Shown: positions 25,403-37,860 of the stretch, in pieces | How the letters are laid out: each line of letters begins with the position of its first letter | Position numbering within the stretch: the first letter of the stretch is position 1 | Source of the DNA: Rosa chinensis | Taxonomy: Eukaryota; Streptophyta; Magnoliopsida; Rosales; Rosaceae | DNA: 64,000 bases | Direction of reading: 5' to 3' | Assembly (NCBI RefSeq): GCF_002994745.2 | Contig: NC_037091.1 | Span: 54,979,612 to 55,043,611, forward strand | Made by a program: the position numbers and the translations under genes | The notes under the pieces: model-generated | What the model saw: the letters and a program-made list of their open reading frames with translations, nothing else | Told to the model about the DNA's origin: nothing | Database searches by the model: none

Positions 25403-25506
25403 CTGTGCTGCAATGCACAGGAGCATTTCACATACGCCGAAGGGGTTTATCTTGGGTCTAGGAAGCCTTTGGGTTCCCCTTGACAAAGTCAAAAAAAAAA
25501 AAAAAA
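25403..25506 (+). mobile_element. Short SINE-like retroelement with A-tail
   Basis: About 88 bases plus a 16-A tail, flanked by a perfect 14-bp duplication GATTATAGCAGTTA (25389-25402 and 25507-25520). The body ends CCTTTGGGTTCCCCTTGAC before the tail. Target duplication plus tail prove target-primed retrotransposition. No full box A/box B promoter is seen, so it is probably 5'-truncated. Confidence 0.85.
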
Positions 25507-25642
25507 GATTATAGCAGTTATACACGCATGTACAAGATCGAGTTCAAATTGAGGAAAGGAAATGCTGAAACCTTGAGAAGGGCTGGGCTTTTGAGGATGA
25601 TCTTGTCTAAATCTTTCTCAGGAACATGATTAGCAGCCAAAT

Positions 25643-25908
25643 CAGTGATTGTTAAGGTATCAAACTAGGTTAAATCAATGCACGAGTCAAATCTGTCAAA
25701 CTTAAACCGTTCATACTTATAATATTAAATCGCCATTTTGAATGCCTTAACGATAATCAATTTGGCTGAAAGTTTGCAGAATTGATCTACACATTAGGAC
25801 CTAAAAACTGAATGGTTGAGATGCCAAAAATGATCGAAAAGTTTGTCTAATGCTCTATCCCTAAAAAAGACAAAAAATAAAATAAAATCCCTCACTAGAA
25901 GGGCCCTG
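25643..25908. mobile_element. Foldback MITE, copy 2 (5'-truncated) at gene B start codon
   Basis: It begins abruptly inside the family core ('aaatcagtgattgttaaggta', cf. 34625-34645) and runs to the right end 'ctcactagaagggccct', the same end as copy 4. Its junction with exon 1 removes the ATG of gene B. Confidence 0.75.
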
Positions 25909-25951
25909 TATATGTATGTATGTAAGTGTGTGTCTATATATATATATATAT

Positions 25952-26306
25952 AATTTTGGTACAGATTTCCCGTTTTCACCAACTTTCCGATCACATATTT
26001 TGATCTTAACCGTTCAGTTTTTAGGTCCTAATGTATAGATCATCTCTACAAAATTTCAGCCAATTTGGTGATCGTTAAGACATCCAAAACTGCAATTTAC
26101 ACAAACAAACCGAATCTGTCGAACCGAAACTGTTCGTGTATATTATTGTAATTTGCAGTTTTGGATGCCTTAACAATCACCAAATTGGCTGAAATTTTGC
26201 AGAGGTGATCTATACATTAGAACCTAAAAACTGAATGGTTTAGATGTGAAAATGTGATCGGAAAGTGGGGGAAAACAGGAAATCCGTACCGTCCCCACCG
26301 TAGCCG

Positions 26307-26308
<2 letters not shown>
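25952..26308. mobile_element. Foldback MITE, copy 3
   Basis: The arms are inverted: 'ggtacagatttcccgttttc' on the left and 'gaaaacaggaaatccgtacc' on the right. The core 'aaccgttcagtttttaggtc' appears again as its complement on the other arm. It is flanked by TA runs on both sides (25935-25951 and 26310-26347). Confidence 0.85.

Positions 26309-26309
<1 letters not shown>

Positions 26310-26347
<38 letters not shown>
26310..26347. repeat. (TA)n microsatellite at left border of the pararetrovirus
   Basis: About 19 TA units between foldback MITE copy 3 and the viral 3' non-coding region. Confidence 0.95.
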
Positions 26348-26351
<4 letters not shown>

Positions 26352-26813
26352 CAAAAACCGAGTGGAAGTGGAAAATATACTGATAATTAAGCATAAAATT
26401 TATTATAAAATTGACTTTTAATTACAAAACCGAAATATACTGATAATAAAATTGATAATATTACAAAACATAAAACTTACTAGTTTGAATGCATGAAGGG
26501 TTTATTAGTGATTACAGAAGGGAAATGGATGACTAAGGCAGAGCTTTCTCAACACATGAGTTGCTTAGCCAAAACTAAAGAGGAATGAAAAAATGGAACT
26601 TGGTTTAACTGAAGGAGGGATGCTCTTTATAGAGGTCTTGACGCCCGGACATTACGGGAGGGGAAACTGCTTTTACTGGCAGGGAATCTGCTTTTACTGG
26701 AAAAGGCCAAAAATAGGAAGCAGCACGATTAGCTATGTTTTTGCCTCGCGAATGAATAGTAAAAAGTTACTATTATGAATAGTAAACTGTCTTGGTAGTG
26801 GGTCTTGACTGTT
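26348..26813 (-). other. Viral 3' non-coding region
   Basis: Sequence between the end of viral ORF2 and the (TA)n border. AT-rich left part, then a GC-richer piece (26600-26720). No frame continues from ORF2. Confidence 0.5.
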
Positions 26814-28181
26814 TTACTCGAAGTCTTCATATGGATTTTGGCTGTCATGGAAATCAGCCCATTTGACTGGTTTACCAGGAGTGCCTGGATGATTGCGAGA
26901 TGAGGATGAGGAACGGGAAGAAATTTCTTTTTCTTCATTAGATTCATCTTCATCATTACTGAGAGTAGCTGCTTGTGCTAAGAGCTTTTTTGCTAACTCT
27001 TTCAATTCTTCTGACTTGGAGGATGTATCTGATTTTGCTGATTTTGCTTTCCCCTTTGACTTGGAAGAGGAAGGTGACTTGAGGGATTTAGGTTGTGACT
27101 GGGAAGTGGATGCCGCTTGGGGTGGCATGGAAGTGACTGGAGCTCTTGACTGAGTAGGTTGTGATGGAGTAACTGGAAATTCTTCATTAAATTGGGAGAT
27201 AATTCTTTCAGTTTTGAATTTATCCCACTATTTGACTATGAAATGCCTTGAGACTACATGTTCTTTGACTTTGTAATGCCATTTGAAGATCCAAGGGAGC
27301 TTGTATTTGGCCATAAAATGCAGTGTGACTGGAAAATTTATATCATAATTTGTGAAATTCATGACTGTTGAGAAACAGGTGACTGCATTTTTAATTTCTT
27401 GTGGAAGGATGTCAAATGGGCATCCATGAGCCCTCCACCATCCAAGGAACCACATTGGGAATTGTCGATTGAATATTTTATCAAAATTTAAGAACCAGGA
27501 ATGATTAAAATCATCTGTTTGGTGAAGGAAGATTGTATTCCAGGCTTCTTCATAATCATAATAATTAAAAGATAGGTCTCTGCATTTGTGATAGATGAAC
27601 GGAGGATCACCCCATTGGGAAAGAGAAATGATACGGACTATGTATAGAGAATGATATAGGATCTTAGTGGGATCTTTTGTGTCATGAATAGGCTTAATGG
27701 TAACTGATTTGGTTTCAAAAAGAATATCTCTATAAAATTTTAATGACTTGGTAGGGTGACTAGCTAAAAAGTGAAAACCAGGAGGGTAATAAGTTTTAAC
27801 TAAGGACATTGGGTTTTTGAGATGACTCATGGTTGGTTCAACGTAAAAAAGATGGTGATTAGTTCTCAGGCAATAGGGAGAGGTTTTTTTGTAATTTGTT
27901 TGAGAATCAGATTTGAATCGGTCATATTGGTTGACTAGGGCTGACTGGTAGTTGGGACGATTAGTACCAAGGGTGCTACCAATGGTATTGAATCTATTAT
28001 TGGGTGGTAGCGGTAGTGGTGGGTGCCCAGCATATGGGACAAGACTAGAGGATGACTCTTGTTTGATTGGTGTTGATGATTCTGTTTTGACTGTATTTTT
28101 GGGAGCAGTTGGGCAAATATCAAAAGGGTCTTCGTTGACTGGATTTGAGGGATTTCTCCCCCTGGATGATCTTGTCTTCAT
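26814..28181 (-). pseudogene. Viral ORF2 with one in-frame stop
   Basis: Starts MKTRSSRGRN at 28181 and runs in one frame to 26814, broken only by a TAG at about 27230-27228. The middle is rich in aromatic residues (LHFMAKYKLPWIFKWHYKVK-type). The C-terminal part is Ser/Lys-rich and acidic (KSKGKAKSAK, then DEDESNEEKE). It overlies the position of the florendovirus second ORF, whose function is unknown. I see no known domain. Confidence 0.6.
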
Positions 28182-28199
28182 GTTTGGAACCCTGTAGAA

Positions 28200-28790
28200 A
28201 TTCTCGGGTTAGAAAATCTGGAATATGGTTGTCACTGCCTTTAATGAATGCAATTTCGATATCAAAAATACTTAAAATTGCCTGCCATCGGGCAAAGATT
28301 TGTTTACTGGCAATATTTTGAATATCTTTTTCTATCTAAGACATCTTTAGCACTTTTGCAATCGACTCTGACTAAAATTTTTTGATTCAATAAATCATCT
28401 TGAAATTTACTAATACATAGAACAATAGATAAAATTTCTTTTTTGATAGTACTGTAATTGCTTTGTGATTGGTTCCAGACTCGAGAGTAGTATCTAACTA
28501 TTTGCTCAGGATGAGTAGGAGAGATTTGTTATTTTAAGACACCACCATAGCCTACTTCAGAAGCATCAGTTTCTACAATTTTGAAGGAATTGGCTAGGGG
28601 AATGCCTAGGCATGGAAGGGTTTTGACATAACTTTTAATTTCTTTGACTAAAGAAGTATGAATTGATGACCAAGGAGGGGGGTTGGTTTGTAATCTATCA
28701 AATAAAGGTTTGCATTTTTTTCTTAGATTTGGGTAAAAATCTGCCACATAATTTAATGATCCTAAGAATCTTTGCAATTGATTTTTGTCT
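28200..28790 (-). pseudogene. Viral RNase H domain, degenerate
   Basis: The minus strand reads ..FLGSLNYVADFYPNLRKKCK.. then ..VETDASEVGYGGVLK, the RT thumb/RNase H junction of caulimovirids with the first catalytic D in ETDAS. It is followed by broken pieces down to ORF2 (a stop near 28528 and others). Confidence 0.7.
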
Positions 28791-29760
28791 AGGATTACAT
28801 CTGGAAATTTGTCAGCAAATTGTATTACTCGATCTATGGACTAATTTGGAGATGATGGATATTGAATCCTAAAAACCTAATGTTAGTTTGGAAGAGAATA
28901 ATTTTTGAAGCGGAGACGACTAGACCATTGTTTTTTATGATAGTGAAGAATTGGTGTAAATGTTTCCAATGTTCATCAACGAATTGTGAGAAAATAAGGA
29001 CATTATCAATGTAGACTATGGAAAATTAATGACTATATGGATTAAAAATATCATTCATAATATTATGAAATCCATTGGGGGATTTTTTAAGGCCGAATGG
29101 CATTACATTCCATTCGTAATGACAAAAGGGTGTGACAAAAGCAGTTTTGTATTTGTCTTCCTCACTGATTTGTATTTGCCAAAAACCTGATTTCATATCA
29201 AATTTGGAGAAAATGACAGAATTGTTTAATCAGCCGGTTAATGAGATCTCTTTTATTGGGAATAGGGTATCGAATCCATTCTAGTACTGTATTGAGGGGT
29301 TTATAATTGATGACTAAGTGTGGAGTTCCTCTTTCTAATTCAGCATTTTTTTGCACATAAAAGGCAGGACACGACCACAGAGATTTACTTTGTCTGATGA
29401 TTCCTTATGGAGTAAATCTTTAATTTCTGTTTTGCAAAATTCCATGACTTCTTGATTCATTTGGATTGGGCGAGCTTTGGTAGGAATATTTTTCTCATTG
29501 AACCCCTTCATATAAGGGAGAGTGACAATATGTTTTTTCCTATGCCAAAAGGCAGTAGGAATATCCGAACATAATTCATTAATGATTTTTGCTTCAAATG
29601 TTTTGATTTTTTGTTGAAGGAAAGGTTCTTGTAGTTGAGTATCGATTCGTTTGAAATTGATTTCTTCTTTAAGGAAGGTTATCTGCTTATATTTGGCTTG
29701 AATACAATTTAGTATTTTTGAAATAGAATTTTCTTGGAAAGCCTTTAATGTATGTATTTC
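28790..29760 (-). pseudogene. Viral reverse transcriptase, degenerate; YxDD motif altered
   Basis: Conserved blocks are visible (KARPIQMN near 29460 and others) but split by stops near 29334 and frame changes around 29230. The catalytic YxDD box at 29013-29002 reads YIDN, so the second aspartate is lost. Described only as a decayed copy. Confidence 0.7.
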
Positions 29761-30110
29761 AGGATTGGATAAGAAGGTAAATTTGACTGGTTCACCAAAT
29801 GGATAAGTGATAATCCCATCATATTTTGTGGTAAAGGGATATATTACGGTAATGAAAGGAAGTCCTAAAATTCCTTTGTCGGTTAAGTTGTTGACTAAAA
29901 CAAATGGTGTTTTGAAGCATACATTATTTTGACAGACATGTGCTTTAGGGATTTCGTACTTCATATCCATTTTGGTTCCATTAGCTGACCTTAATGATTC
30001 TTTTGTTTTTTCAAAGTATTTAGAAGGTAATAGGCCTTCTTGGATACAGTTGAGATCTGCTCCAGAATCAATGAGCGTTGTTGTTACTAACTGGAAGTCG
30101 TTGATTTTAA
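29335..30110 (-). pseudogene. Viral aspartic protease and start of RT
   Basis: The DSGAD active-site motif is at 30069-30055, followed by LNCIQ. A GILGLPF motif lies near 29860, typical of caulimovirid/retroviral proteases. The frame continues into the RT N-terminus and stops at 29335. A short gap separates it from the coiled-coil block. Confidence 0.7.
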
Positions 30111-30111
30111 G

Positions 30112-30486
30112 TTATACCGTGGTATACCATTTTTTAAGTTGAATTTTGCGAATAATACTAATGGTGTTTTGTTCTAATGTTTCTGCATCATTTTGTTCAG
30201 GTGAATCTTGATCAGGAGGGTTGTCAGGAGGATGCTGTATTTTAAGGAATTGATGTTCTATTTTAAGAATATTTAAGTCATGTTTGATTTCTTTGTTGTC
30301 ATGACTGATTTCTAAATTTTTTTTTTGTAATGATTGTATTTGTGTTTTAATCGTCTTGATTTCTTGTTGCAAATCTTGGATTGTTATTTCTTTTTTTACT
30401 AGTTTTGAATTTGTCAAAGGTTGAAGTAAGGCAAATTTTTTCCTGAGGGATGTAACAACGTTTTCTTGTGTAATTAATTTTTTCAA
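30112..30486 (-). pseudogene. Viral coiled-coil linker
   Basis: A heptad-like Leu/Ile/Lys/Gln-rich segment (QDLQQEIKTIKTQIQSLQKK) sits between the coat-protein region and protease. Similar coiled coils occur in virion-associated parts of caulimovirids. It ends at a stop at 30112. Confidence 0.5.
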
Positions 30487-30510
30487 CTTCTTGAGATATT
30501 CCGATTTTAA

Positions 30511-31979
30511 TTATTGGTTTTCGATTTTGCCTATTAGATCAATTAATAATTCTTCCTGTTCTTCTTGTTTAGAAAGAACATTTATTGTTATGCAACAAGT
30601 ATCTTTGCACCCAAAAGTGATATATGGTGAAGAGTGTTCATCGGAATCAGTTGAGGTGGAAGATTCTATGGGCGTAAAATCATTTTGACAATGTTCATTT
30701 TCTGAGTCAATGTTTAGTAATTTTGAGAGTCGGATAAGGTTTTCTTGTTCTTCTTTACTTATTTTTAATTGTTTAATAGTATTTTTTACTGGACAATTAT
30801 TGGCGAAGTGGCCAGTTTTGTTACATTTAAAACATTTGGTTTTACTTTTGTCAAAAGGTTTTCTTGTTCTATGGGGATTTGTTTTTCTGGGCCATGATTT
30901 TCTAAATTTGTTTGATTTGTAAAATTTGTTTGGTTCAAAATCATTTTTGCTTCTTGAGTAAAATTTATTGCGGGTAAATTTTTTTCTTGTATGATGATAG
31001 TCGAATTCTTTATTTTTCTTTTTATGTCGTCGTGAAGGGGGTAAAGAAGGTAAGCCATATTGTTCACAAAAGTTTCCTAATTCATATTTGGCTGTTTTCT
31101 TATCTGATTTTACTTGGGAGTTTAATTTCATATCTATGCACATTTTTAATCCTTCTTTTTGAATAACTGTAATAATATTTCCATATGTAAGAGTATCATA
31201 ATTAATGTGTCCTATTTCATTACTTAAGACTTGTCTAATTTTGTGAGCAAATAGTTTGGGTAAACCATTGATAAATTTTTCTTTCCAGAAAGGTTGGTTA
31301 CTATCATCTCTAAGCATAACTCTAGAAATAAAAACATCTTTATACATTTAAAATCGCTTAAGGTAGGACATCTGAGGTTACTAAGTTGATCATGGATTCT
31401 AGAGGTAATGTGACTAGGTGTACCTATGAAATGTTGAATGATTGTATAAAATAAGGTGTTGACAGCATCAGAAATTCTCATTCCAATGTTTTCATCGAAA
31501 ATTGGGATTCCATCTTCGTCATGTTTAACTGCTTGTTTAATGGCTGCTCGAGAATCGGGAGTGAGATGTTTTTCCCACCAGGAATGAAGCATTCCTGTGA
31601 ATCCTGTGGAAAGAATATCAATAATTTCAGCCAGCCTGAAATTATGATTAGTGACATAACTATTGGCTGCCATGGACATGTGATGTAATTTGTTTAATAT
31701 TTCTTGTTCTGATAAATTATCAATATTCCATTTGTAAGTTTTATCAGAGGAGACTGAAAATTGATTACTGGGATAATTAGTGGGTTGAATATCTAATGGT
31801 AAAGGGCGTTCTATCCAAATTTTGAAATGCCGTTTCTTTGGGTGAACTATCCTATGTAATTGGAGGTCTTGAAATGTTTGATTTATCTGAGAAATAGTAT
31901 CAGAATCATTATCAGAGGAGGATTCATGGGTATGGATGACTGCAATTCTACTGGGTTCAGCTTTGAGTTCTTTGAGCAT
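30511..31979 (-). pseudogene. Viral coat-protein region with zinc knuckle
   Basis: Two overlapping frames (31979-31224 and 31347-30511), so one frameshift near 31300. The downstream part has a basic stretch and a CX2CX4HX4C knuckle, CFKCNKTGHFANNC, near 30835-30795. Acidic/Ser-rich DSDEHSS follows. This is the caulimovirid capsid signature. Confidence 0.75.
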
Positions 31980-32080
31980 TTGTTCAATTTTTTGAGCAGT
32001 GGAGATGGGATTGAGATTTGGTTTATTTATTTCACTAAAGTGGATTAAAGGTGTTTCTGATCGTGGTTGGGGTAGAATGC

Positions 32081-33368
32081 TTACTTTTGAAAAATGTTAT
32101 CGACTTTTGTTTCTATTTTGTCTAGTTGGGTTCCTATAGTGACTAAGATTTGATTTGTATAATTATTTTGTTCAATAGTTTTTTTAATTTCTGGATTATC
32201 TCCAGCAACTTTGAAGGGTGATGTGGTTATGGGTGTTTGTAGGTGATCAATGACGATAGTTTCAACAAGGGGATGACTGGAAGAAACAATGGAGTTATTG
32301 GGTGTTTTCCATTTTGCTTTTGTGAGGGTTTGAATATTTTTGTGACTTTGTTGGTCAATGAAATCAAGGAAAAATATTTCAAATTGGCTTTCAAGCATAA
32401 AGGTTTGCCAATTTTTAAACAATTGTTTTTGTTGTTTTTTTTTTTTTTTTTGAGTGGAAGACGTCAATAGAACCAACACACACACACACCCATGCAGTGT
32501 ATCCCAGCATAGCCAGACTAATCACTGCACCGCAGACGCACGAACCATTGGGTGTTTTAACTAACCCAGATCCCTCAAATCTGCTGGCCACGGGATGGAG
32601 TTGGGATTCGAACTCTAGACCTGAGGGTTCCAGACTAGGCAGCTCGACCAACACACCACACCACGTGGTTATTGTTTTCGTTGTTCAATTAAGGGATAAT
32701 GTTTTCTATAAAGGTTTCTTCTATGAATATTTTTTTTTCAGATTCAAGTTCTTTATCTAATCTTGAATAATTAATTGTAAATGGTCGACTAAGTGTACTT
32801 AATTGAGGATTTATGGGAGGAACGACTTCAAAATCAGTAGCTGCGGGAAATGTTTGTTCTTCTTCATCTAAGACTGGTTGGGTGTCTACAGTTTCTACAT
32901 AACTGGGGTAACTAACTTGAGAGCTAGTTTGAATATTTTTAATTTTTAATTTTTTTTTAATTTTTCTTCTAATTCTTTTATTCTAATATTTTTAATTTCT
33001 TTATCTAAATCACAGTCTTGTCTTAACATGGTTTCAGTCGATGTGGATCCATGAAAAGAATGTCTGGAAGCTGTGAAAGAATGTCTTGATGATTGTACTA
33101 ATTCATGAATCCTAAGATTTTGACTTAATCTAGGATTATGAAAATTGATTCTTACTGTACCATCATTATATTGTTGGATACAGTTTAAATCAGATAAATT
33201 ATGTTGTATGTTAATAGGTTGATTTTCACTAGTGAGAGACCATTCAGAAGGTAGATGGACATCTGACCATCTGATTGTGTGTGGAACTCTAATATTAGCA
33301 TTTTCTTGACTGCTTTGAATTAAAAGAGTTTGATCTTTTGGGCTTTTACTTATGTCTTGAAAATTCAT
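32081..33368 (-). pseudogene. Viral polyprotein segment between movement and coat regions, split by a SINE
   Basis: Two open pieces (33368-32946 and 32436-32081) are separated by low-complexity DNA and by the SINE at 32437-32670. No catalytic motif is seen. Its place between the movement-protein and capsid blocks suggests a linker. Confidence 0.5.
32437..32670 (-). mobile_element. tRNA-related SINE inserted in the pararetrovirus
   Basis: On the minus strand it begins near 32670 with ACCACGTGGTG. It has a box-B-like GAGTTCGAATCCC near 32610-32598 and ends in an A-tail (T run 32437-32451 on plus). A 15-bp duplication flanks it: ATTGTTTTTGTTGTT (32422-32436) and ATTGTTTTCGTTGTT (32671-32685), one mismatch. 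It therefore arrived after the virus integrated. Confidence 0.88.
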
Positions 33369-33409
33369 ATTTGTACTAGTGACTTTAGAGTAGATTCTAT
33401 AAATTAAGG

Positions 33410-34004
33410 CTAAATTAAGGCTAATGATTGGGTTCCTTCGAGGACATTGTAACCGGAAGTTTTTATATTTAAGGTTAAGGATTTTAATATGTGGGGATCA
33501 CTTAGGCTAATTGTAAAATCTGGGTAACAATCAAAATGGATTGGGCCATTGAATAAGCTTGACTCAATTATTCCTGGGGTACTGCCATTGAAGTCAGTGA
33601 ATCTTGCATCTCTAAGGCATAAAAGTATAGAGGCATTTAGACCTTTTCGGGTTAATGGTTTAACACCGATTTGGACTAATCCTATATGTAAAAAGTTGTG
33701 ACCATTTTTTTTTATGTTTTTTGATTGACTCAGGACTAAATAATTGACATGTTTCATGTTGTTTACTAAGAGCATAAACTTGTTCTACTGTTTTAATATG
33801 ATGTTCACTTTTGAATGAAGAAAGGGACCATTTTTTCTTATAAATTTCATTACTAGGGACTCTGGGTATATTCCAATCATTCATGTCGATATTATCGTTT
33901 GACTTATATTCAATCTGTTCTTCATTAACTATGTTAGGGATTCTATTTAGGGAAGATCTAGAAGAACTGGAGGTAACTGAGTTGGATCTAAACAGTCTAC
34001 TCAT
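33410..34004 (-). pseudogene. Viral movement protein (30K superfamily), frameshifted
   Basis: Starts MSRLFRSNSV at 34004. A block with GLVQIGVKPLTRKGLN and ILLCLRDARF is the typical caulimovirid 30K movement-protein core. The frame changes in an A-rich run near 33705-33712. A second break is an 11-bp tandem duplication near 33405-33426 that introduces a stop. The role in intact relatives is cell-to-cell transport through plasmodesmata. Confidence 0.75.
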
Positions 34005-34412
34005 GATGGGAAGTGGTTAGAAAGGCTGGGACTAAATACTAAGATTGGAAGACTACAAACCTGAATTTTCTACCTTAGACTAGGCATTTCTCTTCTCCGC
34101 TCATGCCTCACCCGGGACTCATTGTTTGGACCTGGACTTAATGTTTGGATGGAGAAAGTAATAGACTAAAGGTGGAAAAGAAGAGGTAAAGTAAGAGTTT
34201 ACAATCTTAAGAAGGAGAACCAGACAGATAATCACTTGGCATAAAAAGTAGAAATAGAAGATATCAACTCGAAAACCTCACCTAGGCGGTAATCCGCCAC
34301 CTGGGGTTTGAGAAGTTTTTATAAATATCAACTCAAATACCTCGCTCGGTTTCTGGTATCATAGCCGTAAGAGTTAATTGAGTTATATAACACTTCTCAG
34401 GTGGCGGATTAC

Positions 34413-34415
<3 letters not shown>

Positions 34416-34484
<69 letters not shown>
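34416..34484. repeat. (TA)n microsatellite at right border of the pararetrovirus
   Basis: About 34 TA units, the longest microsatellite in the window, between viral 5' non-coding DNA and foldback MITE copy 4. Confidence 0.95.
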
Positions 34485-34487
<3 letters not shown>

Positions 34488-34890
34488 CCCTTCCACTAAG
34501 GGATCTATTTTTTAGTCTTTTCTAAGGATAGAGCATTAGACTAACTTTTCGATTACATTTCGCAATCTCAACCGTTCAGTTTTTAAGTCCTAATGTGTAG
34601 ATCACCTCTGCCAATTTTCAGTCAAATCAGTGATCGTTAAGGTATTGAACTAGATTAAATCAATAGATGAACCGAATCTGTCCAACCTAAACCGTTCATA
34701 CATATAATTGTAAAATCGCAGTTTTGAATGCCTTAACGATAATCAATTTGGCTGAAAATTTGCAGAGGTGATCTACACATCAGGACCTAAAAACTGAACG
34801 GTTGAGATGCCAAAATATGATCGAAAAGTTTGTCTAATGCCCTATCTCTTAAAAAGACTAAAAAAATGGATCCCTCACTAGAAGGGCCCT
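34485..34890. mobile_element. Foldback MITE, copy 4
   Basis: The ends AGGCCCTTCCACTAAGGGATC and the inverse GATCCCTCACTAGAAGGGCCCT mirror each other. The arms stay complementary through 'aaccgttcagtttttaagtcc' and its inverse 'ggacctaaaaactgaacggtt'. It abuts (TA)n on the left. Confidence 0.85.
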
Positions 34891-35169
34891 ATATGAATCA
34901 TATATACTCAAGTAAAAATCCATACCGTTAATGGCTCCTCCGAAGTTGTAAGTTAGAATCAACGACTTACAGCTCCAGATTCAGTTAAGATCGATTCAAC
35001 TCCATTATTGCTCACATCAGAATTTGATATATCAAATCGCTTCCAACATCAATCAAAGTTCATCGAGAAATGATCAAATCATACATGATTATTTGAAATT
35101 TAACTATTTAACCAAGCAATCTTGTTTATTAGAGAGCTTCATCCGCGTTGAGTTGTTTCTTTGCCAAAT

Positions 35170-37338
<2,169 letters not shown>

Positions 37339-37401
37339 GATATATGTATCTGATCAGGTATATATACACAGTAAGAATGACCTAAGCAAATCGATCTTCT
37401 T

Positions 37402-37413
37402 CTATATATATAG
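37402..37413 (-). promoter_or_regulatory. TATA-like box of gene C
   Basis: The minus strand reads CTATATATATAG about 65-75 nt upstream of the gene C ATG; spacing is similar to gene A. Inferred. Confidence 0.4.
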
Positions 37414-37860
37414 ACGAAAAATGAGCCAACTGTTGTGGTAGAACGTAAGTTATGTATATATCTATCGATCGCGGATATGGAGGGACTGTCGGTTGAGCCA
37501 TATATCTGTGGATCGCGGGTCTTTAGCTAGCCAACCTTCTGCAATTGCATTTATGTATATATCTGCACATATATTTAATTGCAAACATTCCAACGCCATT
37601 TTTGTCTTCTTTGTTCGATTAGGTTTGCTGCAACCTGTCTCTTCTCGTGTGTGTTAGGTAGGAGTAAGTTGGATGTCGAACGAACGTACGGCAAATCCTA
37701 TGAATACAGGCCTTTTCTTTTTTTTTCAATCGCTGTTTGGGGTACTTCTCACGCTTTTAAATTAATGAGCCCTAAATTAATATACAAAATTAGTTATAGA
37801 TGTAAAATAAATTGTAAGAAAAAAAATAGTATGATTTCCTCTTTGCTTTGCATGATGGTC
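37414..37860. other. Gene C upstream DNA, no gene
   Basis: AT-rich. It contains two copies of 'tatatct(a/g)..gatcgcgg' (37456-37475, 37500-37518) of unknown meaning. Confidence 0.4.

Larger units (their letters stand above)
26348..34415 (-). mobile_element. Endogenous pararetrovirus (caulimovirid, florendovirus-like), full length, broken
   Basis: About 8.07 kb between two (TA)n tracts, oriented on the minus strand. Order: 5' non-coding (34415-34005), movement protein, coat-protein region with zinc knuckle, coiled coil, aspartic protease, reverse transcriptase, RNase H, then a second ORF. There is no integrase and there are no LTRs. Length, gene order and a separate ORF after the polyprotein fit florendoviruses known as endogenous copies in flowering plants; a petuvirus-like relative is possible. 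Multiple stops, frameshifts, a changed RT motif and a SINE insertion make it non-functional as it stands. (TA)n integration sites are a known habit of endogenous caulimovirids. Confidence 0.8.

Noticed and set aside
34348..34362. Viral primer-binding site (TGGTATCATAGCC)
   Set aside because: It is on the strand opposite to the viral coding sense and has mismatches, so it is not accepted as the caulimovirid primer site.
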